A program made the position numbers and the translations under genes. Shown here in pieces: positions 1 through 10,446 of a stretch of 64,000 bases of DNA. The notes beneath the pieces are model-generated. The model ran no database searches, was not told the origin of the DNA, and saw only the letters and a program-made list of their open reading frames with translations. The stretch lies in NCBI GenBank assembly GCA_937928045.1, contig CALFWO010000020.1:1-64000 (forward strand), in the 5' to 3' direction. Every line of letters starts with the position of its first letter. The stretch's first letter is position 1. The DNA is from an uncultured Saprospiraceae bacterium. GTDB lineage: Bacteria > Bacteroidota > Bacteroidia > Chitinophagales > Saprospiraceae.

Positions 1-1203
1 TTTAGACTTCTTCCGCAGGTCTTCAATGTTCTTTCTTAATTGATTTTCTGTTTCTCGTTCTCTGGTAATGTCTTTAACAATTGATAGAAAAAACTTGATT
101 GAACCGTCTTCATTCAAGATTTCCGAAACCGAAACTGAAGCCCAAATAGACCTTCCATTGTTGTTCACATATCTTTTCTGAATGTGATAACTATCCGAAT
201 CTGCATCATGAAGTTCGGACAAAAGTTTATCTTCTTTGCTAAAGTCTTCAGGGTGAGTAAGGCTTTGATAATGTGCTCCAATAATCTCTGATTCTGGAGC
301 TCCAATCATTTCAGCAAATTTCTTGTTGATTTTAAGATATCTGCCATTTGGCGAAGTGAAATTGATACCTACTGGAGAATTGTCAAAAATACTTTCTAAA
401 AGCATAAGACTATGCTTTAATCGCTGTTCTGTAACCTTCTTTTCTGTGATGTCTTCTACGACGGCAATTATAGTCTGAAGTGTTCCATCTTCATTAAAGG
501 ATCCCGAAAAATGAACATTCGCTAATAAAACATGTCCACTTTTAGAAATATACCTTTTCTCAAAAACTCCAAAATCCTTTTCACGTGATTTAATGGCTTT
601 CAAAGTATCAACATGCACTTTTTTATCTTCAGGATGAGAGATGTCATCTTTATTCAAACATTGTAATTCATCTTTGGAATATCCAATCCAGTTGCAAAAT
701 GCTTGGTTTGCAATCAAGGAACCATCTGGTTTACTTGTTACAACTCCCAATGGACAAGAATCATAAATGTTTTTAAATCTTCGCATCCACTTTTCCGAAC
801 GAGCATTTCTTGCTTCTTCATTAGAAATATCTGTCCAGGACATTCCTACTAACAGTTGTTCCTCTTTTTGATGTGAAACAAAACTTACTAAGTAACATTG
901 TTCATTTTCTTTAAAGAAAACTTTCTTTGAAGTCGGAATTTTGTTTTCCTTAATTTGGTTCCAAAGTTCCGAGTAATTGATATTTGACTCTGGTAAATTA
1001 CACAAGAATGACTCCGCTGTCATCGTTACATTCAACTTAAAATCCGGTGATATTTTTTCCACCAAATGAGTCAGTACCACTTTATTTGTTTCAGTGTTAA
1101 ATACAAATAGTGGATTCGGATTGAAATGTGAAAAAGACTCAGAAGTAGCATTAAATGCAACACCAGAGGGCATTTTCGTTTGTGAAAGGACAGAATTTCG
1201 CAT
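1..1203 (-). CDS. Multi-PAS sensor protein, C-terminus beyond window
   Basis: An open frame of 401 codons runs from an ATG at 1203 off the left edge without a stop, so the gene is partial. The translation shows a divergent N-terminal PAS-like segment (about residues 18-125), a PAS domain at about 141-255 and another at about 267-382. Both clear PAS domains end in the usual PAC-type signature (VVEDITEKK, IVKDITRER), and the visible part ends in a charged coiled-coil linker. No signal peptide or membrane segment is seen, so the sensor is probably cytoplasmic. In Bacteroidota this architecture usually continues into HisKA/HATPase domains, but those are outside the window, so calling it a histidine kinase is inference. 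It is divergent from the TPR gene that starts at 1426. Confidence 0.85.
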   Translation of the reverse strand, partial: MRNSVLSQTKMPSGVAFNATSESFSHFNPNPLFVFNTETNKVVLTHLVEKISPDFKLNVTMTAESFLCNLPESNINYSELWNQIKENKIPTSKKVFFKENEQCYLVSFVSHQKEEQLLVGMSWTDISNEEARNARSEKWMRRFKNIYDSCPLGVVTSKPDGSLIANQAFCNWIGYSKDELQCLNKDDISHPEDKKVHVDTLKAIKSREKDFGVFEKRYISKSGHVLLANVHFSGSFNEDGTLQTIIAVVEDITEKKVTEQRLKHSLMLLESIFDNSPVGINFTSPNGRYLKINKKFAEMIGAPESEIIGAHYQSLTHPEDFSKEDKLLSELHDADSDSYHIQKRYVNNNGRSIWASVSVSEILNEDGSIKFFLSIVKDITRERETENQLRKNIEDLRKKSK

Positions 1204-1425
1204 ACTAATAGGTTGAATTCGAATTTGTTGGGTTCGGCGTATTCTGTGCGTACTTATGATATAACTGAATCAAAACCCTTGCCATTCACGAATTCAAGGT
1301 GATGAAACCCTTAAATTTGCTGGGCTCTGTTAAAATTTTTATAATTTTACATACGAATTATACGTAATGCGGCTCTAAGCTCATTTCTATATAATTCAAG
1401 CACTTTGACACACGAAATCCATAAC
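1204..1425. promoter_or_regulatory. Divergent intergenic region
   Basis: This 222-bp AT-rich gap separates the divergent PAS gene and TPR gene and must hold promoters for both. I found no exact TAnnTTTG element in either direction and no strong hairpin. Confidence 0.35.
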
Positions 1426-4400
1426 ATGACATTCCGAATCAGTTCTGTCTTCACACTAGCTTTACTATTTGTTTTTGGGGCTGCATATTCTCAAAAAACT
1501 GCCTATTTCACAGATGGCGATCGCCATTACCAGCGGGGTATGGATTTTTATAGCCGCGCAATCTATCCTCAAGCGAAAAGGGAATTCGAAAAAGCAATAG
1601 CTCAATTAGAACCTGCTAATGAACCGCAGGCAGAATTATTAACTACTAAAGCCAAATTGCAAGTGGCCAAATGTGCAGTTCGAATGAACTATCCTGATGG
1701 CGAAAAAATGGTTTTGGATTTTGCTAGAAGACTTGATCCCGATCCTTCCGCAGCAGAAGCTATTCTCGAAATTGGTAATTATTATTTTGATAACGGCGAT
1801 TATCACAAGGCCATAGATTTATTAGCTAAAATAAATTTGAGCAATCTTAATAAATCTCAACGCACTGAGATTCAATTTAAATATGGATATAGTCTTTTTG
1901 TTAGAAAAAAATTCAAAGAAGCATTGGGAGCTTTCAGTAGCATAAAAGATGAGCCAGGTGATTATTATAATTCTTCGAATTACTACTATGGTATGTGTTT
2001 GTTTTTTGATGGCAACTACGATCAAGCAGCTAGAGCCTTTCAAAAAGTGGGGCAAGATCCTCGATATGGACCTTACATTCCCTATTACTTAGCCCAAATT
2101 TACTTTGCTCAAGAAAAATATGACGATGTAATCGATTTCGCTAAAGAGAAAGCTAAAAACAAGAGTTACAAAAAAAGGGCGGAATTAAACCAACTCGTTG
2201 GACAGTCTTATTTTGAAAAAGGAGAATTCGCCTCAGCAGAACCATACTTGGAATACTACGCCGAACATGGTAGAAATCAAAGACCAGAAGATTTTTACCA
2301 ACTAGCCTACGTTCAATACAAAGCTGGCAAGTACGAACAAGCCGCAAAAAACTTCGAGCAACTCGGACAGAGTGAATCGGCGATTGGTCAATCGGCAATG
2401 TATTCTCTTGGAGATTGCAGAATAAAATTAGATGATAAATCAGCAGCTAGAAATGCTTTTAAAATTGCAAGCAAACTGGATTTTGACAAAGACATCAAAA
2501 TGGAATCCACTTACAACTACGCCAAGCTATCTTATGACCTAAACTTTGACAGAGAAGCAGTAACTGCACTACAAGCTTTTCCTCCTGATTCTCCCTATTA
2601 TCGAGAATCTCAAGAAATGCTTGGAGAATTATTTTTAAACACCAGGGATTACGAAAAAGCCATTTCTACTTTGGAAAAAATGCCAAACAAGACTCCGAAG
2701 CTTAAAGAGACTTATCAATTGGTATTGTACAACAGAGCTGTTCAATTGATGAAAGGTGGAAATGCTGCTACGGCTAAAAAATATTTCCAAAAGTCACTTG
2801 AATCACCGATAGATTTAAGATCAAAAGCCTTGGCTACTTATTGGCTTGGAGATTTAGCTCATCGTGCGAAGGACTATCAAACTAGCAAAGTTAAATTGGA
2901 AAATTTCATAGCTCAGGCGAAAACTTTGAACAGATTGCCAGATGAAGCCAGTATCCACACGGCGAACTACACTATGGGTTACAATTACATTAGATTGAAT
3001 GACTTTCCAGCAGCTTTAGGATATTTTCAAGCAACTGTGAGTGGAATAAAAAAAGACGCCGCATTCATAGACAATCAAATTGTGAACCAACAAATATTAG
3101 GCGATGCTACAATGCGTGCCGGAGATTGTCACTTCAAACGAAACAAGTACAGAGAAGCCATTCGGTTTTACGACGATGCCATTAAATATAAGTACAAAGG
3201 ATTTACCTATGCTATTTATCAAAAAGCAATGATCCAAGGTTTGGAAGGAAAGCTGACAAATAAAATTGTCGAGCTTGAAAGAATTACTTCGCAGTATCCT
3301 AACTCTGAATATGCGGATCAGGCCTTGTTAGCCATGGGAACAACTTATTTAGAATTAGGGAATCCCGATTTAGCATCTAAGTCTTTGAAAAAATTGGTAA
3401 ACAATTATAAGGCTTCTAATTTACAAAACGGAGCATTACTCCAATTAGGACTCATTGCGTACAATGAAGGAAATCAAGCCAAAGCCATTGATTATTACAA
3501 AAGAATTTTCATCAATAATCCGGAACCTAAAGATGCACAATCTGCACTCACTGCTTTAGAGGAAATCTATGTTGATGATATGGGAAGGCCCGATGATTAT
3601 TTTTCATTCTTAGAGACCATTCCCGGATATGACATTAAGGATGATGAAAAAGAATCAATCAATTTTAAGACAGCAGAAATTCAGTATGAAAATGGCAATT
3701 ATGAAAAAGCTACAGAATTATACACTGCTTATTTGAGGAAATATCCGAACAGTAAAAATTCTATGGTGGCTCATTATCATAGAGCAGAATCATTTACAAT
3801 TGTAAAGGCTTATAACAAAGCATTACTCGACTACGAATGGATTATTCAAAAAGGGCAATCTAAATATTTCGCAAAAGCATTACGCAATGGAGCATTAATC
3901 GCATACAATGATTCTCAAGACTTTGAAAAAGCTTATAACTATTATTCCCAACTTGAGGGAATTGCTGAAGACGAGGGAGATCGATTCGAAGCACAACTAG
4001 GAGCTTTGCGTTCTGCGTATCGCGCTGGAAATTCTAGTGCTGTTAAATCTTTAGCGCAAGCGGTTACTCAAAATTCCAATGCCACACAAGAGCATCGAGC
4101 AGCGGCTTATTTTTACTTGGCTAAAGTTGCCTATGATGTTAAAGACTTTGCTAATGCTAAAAATGCTTTCGAACAAGTCACAAAACTAACGAGTAATGAA
4201 TCTTCAGCCGAGTCAAGATATTCAATTGGCTATATTTATTATTTAGAAAGAGACTTAGCTCAAGCTGAACAAATATGTCTTTCGGCCAACAAACTCAGTT
4301 CAAATTATCCATACTGGGTAGCTAAGTCAATTATTTTGTTGGCTGATGTTTACGCAGAAAGAGGAAATTATCTCAACGCGCAATTATCTTTAGAAACATT

Positions 4401-4563
4401 AATTGAAAATTATGATGACGATCAGGAATTAGTAAATGAAGCAAAAACTAAACTAGTGGCTTTGCAAAATAAAACTGCTATTAGCAACCGAATTATTGCT
4501 CCGGACCGCCCAGATGAATCTGAATTAGAAATTGAAAATGAAGAACAGCAAGACAACAATTAG
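1426..4563 (+). CDS. Large periplasmic TPR-repeat protein
   Basis: A 1045-residue protein built almost wholly of tetratricopeptide repeats, many in the YbgF/BamD style (for example YENGNYEKATELYTAYL). The ATG at 1426 is preferred over the in-frame TTG at 1405 because it puts a typical signal peptide (MTFRISSVFTLALLFVFGAAYSQ-like, cleaved before the Gln) at the very N-terminus. The C-terminus is acidic. The next gene, 44 bp downstream on the same strand, encodes an outer-membrane barrel. A long TPR protein paired with a barrel is a recurrent Bacteroidota arrangement, which suggests a periplasmic or outer-membrane scaffold. The precise role is not known to me. No catalytic motif is visible. Confidence 0.9.
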   Translation: MTFRISSVFTLALLFVFGAAYSQKTAYFTDGDRHYQRGMDFYSRAIYPQAKREFEKAIAQLEPANEPQAELLTTKAKLQVAKCAVRMNYPDGEKMVLDFARRLDPDPSAAEAILEIGNYYFDNGDYHKAIDLLAKINLSNLNKSQRTEIQFKYGYSLFVRKKFKEALGAFSSIKDEPGDYYNSSNYYYGMCLFFDGNYDQAARAFQKVGQDPRYGPYIPYYLAQIYFAQEKYDDVIDFAKEKAKNKSYKKRAELNQLVGQSYFEKGEFASAEPYLEYYAEHGRNQRPEDFYQLAYVQYKAGKYEQAAKNFEQLGQSESAIGQSAMYSLGDCRIKLDDKSAARNAFKIASKLDFDKDIKMESTYNYAKLSYDLNFDREAVTALQAFPPDSPYYRESQEMLGELFLNTRDYEKAISTLEKMPNKTPKLKETYQLVLYNRAVQLMKGGNAATAKKYFQKSLESPIDLRSKALATYWLGDLAHRAKDYQTSKVKLENFIAQAKTLNRLPDEASIHTANYTMGYNYIRLNDFPAALGYFQATVSGIKKDAAFIDNQIVNQQILGDATMRAGDCHFKRNKYREAIRFYDDAIKYKYKGFTYAIYQKAMIQGLEGKLTNKIVELERITSQYPNSEYADQALLAMGTTYLELGNPDLASKSLKKLVNNYKASNLQNGALLQLGLIAYNEGNQAKAIDYYKRIFINNPEPKDAQSALTALEEIYVDDMGRPDDYFSFLETIPGYDIKDDEKESINFKTAEIQYENGNYEKATELYTAYLRKYPNSKNSMVAHYHRAESFTIVKAYNKALLDYEWIIQKGQSKYFAKALRNGALIAYNDSQDFEKAYNYYSQLEGIAEDEGDRFEAQLGALRSAYRAGNSSAVKSLAQAVTQNSNATQEHRAAAYFYLAKVAYDVKDFANAKNAFEQVTKLTSNESSAESRYSIGYIYYLERDLAQAEQICLSANKLSSNYPYWVAKSIILLADVYAERGNYLNAQLSLETLIENYDDDQELVNEAKTKLVALQNKTAISNRIIAPDRPDESELEIENEEQQDNN

Positions 4564-4607
4564 TTGCTAAGCAAACTTCTCTTTCTAATCAGTTTTAAAA
4601 CATTATT

Positions 4608-6233
4608 ATGAAACAGTTTTCAATATTTTCGCTCTTACTTTTTATTCCTTTCCTTGCCCTTTGTCAGCCTGGTCCTGGGAATGGCAATTTGGAAAGTGAT
4701 GAGATTCAAGTTTTCAATGATTTCAATGCCACGTTAGCAGAAGCTACTAGAGTTGAAATCCTTCCGTCATTACCTAAGATTGTCGAAGGCGATAAAAATT
4801 TAGTTTATCAAATTCCAAGTAAAAAAATCACTCTGGAGTACTTGCCTCCAAAGTTAAGACCACTTGGAGCAAAGAAACAAGAACCAGATCCTGGTTATAA
4901 TGGATATGCAAAATTGGGATATGGCTTTCCAAATTCTCCATATGGTGAACTTGGCTATGAATATGTCAACGCAGAAAAATTCAGAGTAGGTGGTGAATTA
5001 AAGCACCACTCTGCTAACAATAAAAAAATTGAAAATCAAAAGTTCAGTAACACCTCAGGTGCTTTGAATGGGGCTTATTTCCTTTATAATGATCATACCG
5101 TCGAGGGAAATCTTGGATACAGTAATGATCAAGTTTTTTTTTATGGCTATGATCCCGAAGTAAGTTCTTTTACCGCTGACCAAGTTCGACAGTCTTTCAA
5201 TAACTTTAATTTCGGAGCAAAGTTTTTTAATAGTTCTGAAAACAGATCGGCTATCAATTACCAAGCAGGATTAGATTTTTATACATTGTCAGACAATTAT
5301 GCTACCACAGAAACGGGAGTTGATTTAAAAGCTACAGGAACAAAATGGTTCGGAGAAAAACATCCCTTGAATGTGACGTTAAGAACTGATTTTTCAAGCT
5401 TCAGAGACAACGGTAAGCAAAGTCTCAACAATTTTTTCCTTCAGCCTAACTTCACTTATCACGCTAAAAAATTTAAAATTAAAGCTGGTGTGAATTTAGC
5501 TTCTAGCGATGACCAGTTTTTCTTTTTTCCTGATGCAGAAGCCAGCGTTAATATTATTGGTAATACCATCTCCGTTTTTGCAGGAGCCTCTGGAGATCTC
5601 AGCAAGAATAATTTAAGATCATTAAGTCAATACAATCCATTTATTTCAACTTTTGAAAGACTCGAAGTAAGGAATTCGTCAACCAGAAATTACTATGGTG
5701 GCGTAAGAGGTAATCTAAAGACTATTAACTACCAAGCACAAATTGGTTTAAATCAGGTTGGTGATCTGGCACTTTTCATTACTGACCCAATGGATAGTCT
5801 TAGATTCATGACCATATACGATTCGGCTCAAATTTTTCAAATAAAGGGAACCATTGAAGCGAAAATTGGCGAGAATCTAGACGTTACTTTAACAGCCGCT
5901 CAAAATATCTATGAAACCAGCACAGAGGAAGAAGCATTTGGTCTGCCCAACTTTGAGGCCACCTTAGGTCTACGGTATAAAATGATGGGCGATAAATTAC
6001 ATCTTAATGCAAACATATTTTCTCAAAGTGGTAATTGGATAAAAGATGAAGATACTATCACTGATCGACTCGCAGGTGTCTTTGATATAAGCCTGGGTGG
6101 AGAGTATTACTTCATGAAAAACTTGGGAGTATTTGCTCGAGTAAATAACATTCTTGGAGATCAGCGACAGAGATGGTTCCGCTACCCCACTTATGGCATA
6201 AATGTATTAGGTGGAATAACTGCTAGGTTCTAG
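4608..6233 (+). CDS. Outer-membrane beta-barrel protein (TonB-receptor-like, no plug)
   Basis: A 541-residue protein with a clear signal peptide (MKQFSIFSLLLFIPFLALCQ). Amphipathic alternating segments rich in aromatic residues follow, such as GYNGYAKLGYGFPNSPYGELGYEYV, and it ends in a terminal strand GINVLGGITARF that finishes in Phe, as outer-membrane barrels do. Its last 250 residues resemble TonB-dependent receptor barrels, but no plug domain or TonB box is seen and the length is short for a full receptor. It lies 44 bp behind the TPR gene and is probably cotranscribed with it, so the two products may work together. Substrate or partner is unknown. Confidence 0.8.
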   Translation: MKQFSIFSLLLFIPFLALCQPGPGNGNLESDEIQVFNDFNATLAEATRVEILPSLPKIVEGDKNLVYQIPSKKITLEYLPPKLRPLGAKKQEPDPGYNGYAKLGYGFPNSPYGELGYEYVNAEKFRVGGELKHHSANNKKIENQKFSNTSGALNGAYFLYNDHTVEGNLGYSNDQVFFYGYDPEVSSFTADQVRQSFNNFNFGAKFFNSSENRSAINYQAGLDFYTLSDNYATTETGVDLKATGTKWFGEKHPLNVTLRTDFSSFRDNGKQSLNNFFLQPNFTYHAKKFKIKAGVNLASSDDQFFFFPDAEASVNIIGNTISVFAGASGDLSKNNLRSLSQYNPFISTFERLEVRNSSTRNYYGGVRGNLKTINYQAQIGLNQVGDLALFITDPMDSLRFMTIYDSAQIFQIKGTIEAKIGENLDVTLTAAQNIYETSTEEEAFGLPNFEATLGLRYKMMGDKLHLNANIFSQSGNWIKDEDTITDRLAGVFDISLGGEYYFMKNLGVFARVNNILGDQRQRWFRYPTYGINVLGGITARF

Positions 6234-6303
6234 TATTAGGAAAGCCAAAAGGTAACTATGCCCATTAAAAATTCGTATAGCTTAACAAGCTAAATTCGAT
6301 TGT

Positions 6304-8094
6304 ATGGGTAATTTCATGTACATCTTGCTTCCGTTGAACATTCTGTTTTGCTTCTATTGTGCATATAGATTGTTTTTAAACTCGGATAAAAAATCGGGTT
6401 TTACTCCTTTAACAGCTGTTTTTTTGACTAACGGTTTGTGTGCCTATCTTGAGTTTCAAATAATTAACGTTGTCCATCCAGAGACCATACGAGTATACGC
6501 TTTGAATCATCTGGTTACTGTTGTTTGGATCATATACTTTGCAATTATCGGAAGTATTTCATTTGGATTATCGGATAAAAAACAAAGTTGGTTAATTAAG
6601 TCCCTAAATTTAATTGCTACGCTTCCTATTATCTTCCTTTCCTACACGTTCATTGTCCAAAAAAATTTAACTCATGTAAACTTGGCCTACATCAAAGGGC
6701 AATGGTTATACAATCTGGACTTTTCTAACCCAGTGGGTTTTATTTTCATAACCTTTATTTGTACTGGTTTGATCATTATAGGTAGTTTCTATTGGAAACG
6801 ATTTTATAAATTAAAAAAGGAAAATAAAAAGTTAAGAATCATAATTTTTGGCCTTATCCAAACATTCTCTGCAATTATTGCTGTTTTCTTCTTTTTGGTG
6901 CAATCCAAAGATAATTTAACTCCGTTTTTTGCATCACCAATAATTTCGGTAAATGCTGTATTTATTACATGGATATTTATGGATTTCCAGCTAGCAAAAA
7001 TTAGTACAAATATTGCTTATAATGACATACTTAACTCCATGTCAAACATTTTGATTCTAACTAATCAGCAATTTGAAATTGAACACATCAACAAAGAAGG
7101 AATAAAGATTTTCAATCTTACTAAGGAAGAAATTTTTCGCACTCCGTTTCACAAGTTAATTAGAAAACTTAAAGCTAAAAACTGGCAATCAATTGCTGAA
7201 ATAATAAGAAATGGCTCAAAATCCAAAGAGGACAGCGCAATAGTTGAGATTATAGTAAAGGGTAAAAATTACTTTATTAACGTCAACATCAAGCCGTACT
7301 ACAGCAATGGGAATAAACTTGTTGGGTACATATTTCTGGGCAATAACGTGACTGAATTGAATGAACAAAAATTGGAAATTCAAAAACACACAAAAGTTCT
7401 GGAAAGAACAAATATTGAATTAGAGCGATTCGCTTACATTGCATCTCATGACTTAAAAACACCACTCCGATCAGTGGTGAGCTTTTTAGATCTGATAGAA
7501 AGAAAAATGGTGAAATATGAAGACAAAGACCTAAAAGAGTTTGTATACATGGCTAGACAAGGAGCAACACAAATGCACCACTTAATTAAGGATATTTTAG
7601 AGTTTAGCAAGGTTGGAAAAACGGCCATGACATTAGAATCAATAGATCTTAATGAAACTTTAATGAATATATGTCATCAATTACAACCCAAAATTTCTGA
7701 TAAAAAGGGCGTTCTTCAGGTATCACATCTTCCTTTGATTCGAGCAGAAAAAACACACATGCTTCAATTGTTTACTAACCTAATTGAAAATGGTTTTAAA
7801 TACAATGAACATGATTTACCTCAGGTAAAAATAAACCATCGTTTTGAAAACAATAGACACATTTTTGCCATCTCTGACAATGGAATTGGTGTTGAAAAAA
7901 GATACTTTGATCAAATATTTGAAATGTTTAAAAGGCTTCATACGAATCCAAATCACGAGGGATCCGGAATAGGTTTAAGTATTTGCAAAAAAATAGTCGA
8001 TTTCTACCAGGGTGAAATCTGGTTAGAATCAAAACCTAATGAAGGTACAACATTCTTTTTCACCTTAGCTGAAGAAGAAGAGTTAGCAGTATAA
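6304..8094 (+). CDS. Membrane PAS sensor histidine kinase
   Basis: A 596-residue sensor kinase. Residues 1 to about 230 hold roughly seven hydrophobic helices (7TM-type sensor). A PAS domain follows at about 240-350 (LILTNQQFEIEHINKEG onwards), then a coiled coil, HisKA with the H-box FAYIASHDLKTPLR (phosphoacceptor His382), and a HATPase with N-box NLIENGFKYNEHD, the DNGIGV motif and GSGIGLSI. All catalytic boxes are intact. There is no response regulator beside it, so it is an orphan kinase, and its partner cannot be named. The downstream aminotransferase gene starts 16 bp later but is probably functionally unrelated. Confidence 0.93.
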   Translation: MGNFMYILLPLNILFCFYCAYRLFLNSDKKSGFTPLTAVFLTNGLCAYLEFQIINVVHPETIRVYALNHLVTVVWIIYFAIIGSISFGLSDKKQSWLIKSLNLIATLPIIFLSYTFIVQKNLTHVNLAYIKGQWLYNLDFSNPVGFIFITFICTGLIIIGSFYWKRFYKLKKENKKLRIIIFGLIQTFSAIIAVFFFLVQSKDNLTPFFASPIISVNAVFITWIFMDFQLAKISTNIAYNDILNSMSNILILTNQQFEIEHINKEGIKIFNLTKEEIFRTPFHKLIRKLKAKNWQSIAEIIRNGSKSKEDSAIVEIIVKGKNYFINVNIKPYYSNGNKLVGYIFLGNNVTELNEQKLEIQKHTKVLERTNIELERFAYIASHDLKTPLRSVVSFLDLIERKMVKYEDKDLKEFVYMARQGATQMHHLIKDILEFSKVGKTAMTLESIDLNETLMNICHQLQPKISDKKGVLQVSHLPLIRAEKTHMLQLFTNLIENGFKYNEHDLPQVKINHRFENNRHIFAISDNGIGVEKRYFDQIFEMFKRLHTNPNHEGSGIGLSICKKIVDFYQGEIWLESKPNEGTTFFFTLAEEEELAV

Positions 8095-8110
8095 ATCGTA
8101 TCTTGCGACC

Positions 8111-8965
8111 ATGATGCTGGTTTGTTATAACGGTGATTGGATTCCTCAAAAGGATATCAATATTCAGATTTTTAATCGGGCTTTTAAATATGGAGATTCA
8201 TTGTTCGAGTCTTTTGTAGTCAAAAAAAATACTTGGATATTTCTCGAAGATCATTTCCAGAGACTATACAAAGGGGCTCAATATTTAGGTTATAAAATTC
8301 CACATAATTTTCAAAAACAATTAGAGCAAGTTGTCAATACCTTTCCTTCCGAATCTATGAATGGTCATGGCCGTTTAATGCTATTTAGAAATGGTAAAGG
8401 AAAATATACTCCAGAGAACAATACAATTTCTTGGCTAATTGAATTTACCCCTTCTTCTACCCCTTTCTATATAGAACACTCCAAAGGACTTACAATTGAT
8501 CTCTGCGAAAATATAGTCTTGCTACCAACTGTAATGGGTAACTATAAAACTGGCAGTGCGGCACAATATGTAATCGCGAGTAATGAAAAGGTCAATAAGA
8601 AAATGGACGACTTACTCCTTCAAGGACCTGCAAAAAATATAGTTGAAACAACCAACGCCAATATTTTCATTCGTAAGGAAAATCAGATATATACCCCGCC
8701 TTTATCTCAAGGCTGTCTCTCAGGAATCATTCGAAAGAAATTGATTGATCTTGTCAAGCAAGAATCTAAATATGAACTGCGATTAGAACCTCTAGCTATT
8801 GAAGATATCCATAACGCTGACGAAATATGGTTAACCAATGTAAGTCTTGGAATTCGTTGGGTTCAAAAGTTTAGAAATAGTAACTTTGCTAGGACTGATT
8901 ATTCATTCTGGATTCAAAAGCTCAATGGTTTAGTATTGAGTCAAATAAAAGAAATCAATGTTTAA
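8111..8965 (+). CDS. Class IV PLP aminotransferase / aminodeoxychorismate lyase family
   Basis: A 284-residue fold-type IV PLP enzyme. Visible family marks are the N-terminal FNRAFKYGDSLFESF, the probable PLP lysine in GNYKTGSAAQ (Lys146), the phosphate-binding VETTNANIFI and the LSGIIRKKLI helix. The family includes branched-chain aminotransferase (IlvE), D-amino-acid aminotransferase and aminodeoxychorismate lyase (PabC). The short length and sequence do not let me choose, so no symbol is given. Its 3' end overlaps the start of accC by 8 bp, which points to translational coupling. A TATCTTGC sequence 5 nt before the ATG resembles a Bacteroidota -7 element, though a leader that short is doubtful. 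Confidence 0.85.
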   Translation: MMLVCYNGDWIPQKDINIQIFNRAFKYGDSLFESFVVKKNTWIFLEDHFQRLYKGAQYLGYKIPHNFQKQLEQVVNTFPSESMNGHGRLMLFRNGKGKYTPENNTISWLIEFTPSSTPFYIEHSKGLTIDLCENIVLLPTVMGNYKTGSAAQYVIASNEKVNKKMDDLLLQGPAKNIVETTNANIFIRKENQIYTPPLSQGCLSGIIRKKLIDLVKQESKYELRLEPLAIEDIHNADEIWLTNVSLGIRWVQKFRNSNFARTDYSFWIQKLNGLVLSQIKEINV

Positions 8966-10436
8966 AAAAATATTAGTTGCCAACCGAGGCGAAATAGCAT
9001 TAAGAGTAATAAGATCACTAAATAAAATGGGAATTGCTTCCGTAGCCGTTTATTCATCTGCTGATAGGAATGCTCCTCATGTATTAGCTGCTGACGAGGC
9101 GATTCTTCTTGGTCCACCTCCTTCCTCCGAATCCTATCTGAATGCCAACAAAATAATTAAAGAGGCGCTAGCGCTCGGAGTTGATGGAATTCATCCTGGA
9201 TATGGATTCTTAAGCGAAAATGCGGTATTTGCTCAAGCAGTTACCGATGCCGGAATAACCTTTATCGGTCCTTCTCCAGCCGCAATGCGCGTAATGGGAT
9301 CTAAGCTAGATGCCAAAGCCGCTGTGAGTGGCTATGACATTCCAATGGTTCCTGGAATTGACAGAGCTGTTGATGATCCTAAAGAAGCTGAAGAAATTGC
9401 AAAGAAAATAGGCTTTCCAATTCTTATCAAAGCCTCTGCAGGTGGTGGTGGAAAAGGTATGAGAATAGTTGAAAAAGTAGAAGAACTCGCTAGCCAGATG
9501 GAACGTGCTATGAGTGAAGCGAAATCATCCTTTGGTGATGAATCTGTTTTTATTGAAAAGTATATAGCCTCTCCAAGGCACATTGAAATTCAAATTGTGG
9601 CCGATAACCATGGCAATATTGTTCATTTGTTCGAAAGAGAATGTTCTGTTCAAAGAAGGCATCAGAAAGTAATAGAAGAAGCCCCTTCTATTGTTTTGGA
9701 TAATGACACAAGAATGGCCATGGGTGCAGCAGCAGTAAGAGTTGCAAAAGCTTGTGATTATTCCGGCGCTGGAACTGTAGAGTTTTTGCTAGATGCTGAT
9801 AAGAAGTTCTACTTTTTGGAAATGAACACCCGTTTGCAAGTGGAACATCCGGTGACAGAATTAATTTGTCAAGTAGACCTAGTAGAAACCCAGATCAGAG
9901 TTGCAGATGGCCAACCATTGCCTTTCAAGCAAGAAGATCTTTCTATTACTGGTCATGCTATGGAGTTGCGAGTCTATGCTGAGGATCCTGAAAATGACTT
10001 TTTACCTTCAGTAGGAACGCTAGAAATTTATAAACCGCCAGTTGCTGATTATATTCGATTGGATGATGGATTCAAGCAAGGAATGGATATTCCCATTTAT
10101 TACGATCCGATGATTGGAAAACTAATCGTTCATGGTAACAGTCGTGATCAGGCAATTACTCGGCTTGCAGAGGCTATTGAAAACTTTGAAATCAAAGGCG
10201 TTGCCACTACTCTTCCATTTGGTAAATTTGTATTGAATCACGAAGCTTTTGTTTCTGGAAACTTTGATACACACTTTGTGAAGAATTATTACAAAGAAGA
10301 AACGATAAAAGAAGCTCGCAAAGAAGGTGCTGAAATGGCCGCTTCACTTGCGCAAAACATATTCAAAGCAAACAAAAAGATGATTAAAATTAATAATCAT
10401 ATTGACCACTCTTGGAAAAAAAGATCAGCTGAATAA
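8958..10436 (+). CDS. accC: Biotin carboxylase subunit (acetyl-/acyl-CoA carboxylase)
   Basis: A 492-residue ATP-grasp biotin carboxylase, which carboxylates biotin on its carrier protein using ATP and bicarbonate. Family hallmarks are intact: KILVANRGEIALRVIR at the N-terminus, HPGYGFLSENA, the glycine-rich ATP loop GGGGKGMRIV, and the catalytic stretch EMNTRLQVEHPVTE. It is about 40 residues longer than E. coli AccC, with a charged helical C-terminal tail, but has no biotin-carrier domain, and no accB lies beside it. It could therefore serve acetyl-CoA carboxylase or another acyl-CoA carboxylase. The gene overlaps the aminotransferase gene upstream and converges on the small gene at 10447, only 10 bp away. 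Confidence 0.93.
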   Translation: MFKKILVANRGEIALRVIRSLNKMGIASVAVYSSADRNAPHVLAADEAILLGPPPSSESYLNANKIIKEALALGVDGIHPGYGFLSENAVFAQAVTDAGITFIGPSPAAMRVMGSKLDAKAAVSGYDIPMVPGIDRAVDDPKEAEEIAKKIGFPILIKASAGGGGKGMRIVEKVEELASQMERAMSEAKSSFGDESVFIEKYIASPRHIEIQIVADNHGNIVHLFERECSVQRRHQKVIEEAPSIVLDNDTRMAMGAAAVRVAKACDYSGAGTVEFLLDADKKFYFLEMNTRLQVEHPVTELICQVDLVETQIRVADGQPLPFKQEDLSITGHAMELRVYAEDPENDFLPSVGTLEIYKPPVADYIRLDDGFKQGMDIPIYYDPMIGKLIVHGNSRDQAITRLAEAIENFEIKGVATTLPFGKFVLNHEAFVSGNFDTHFVKNYYKEETIKEARKEGAEMAASLAQNIFKANKKMIKINNHIDHSWKKRSAE

Positions 10437-10446
10437 TCGAAAATAA

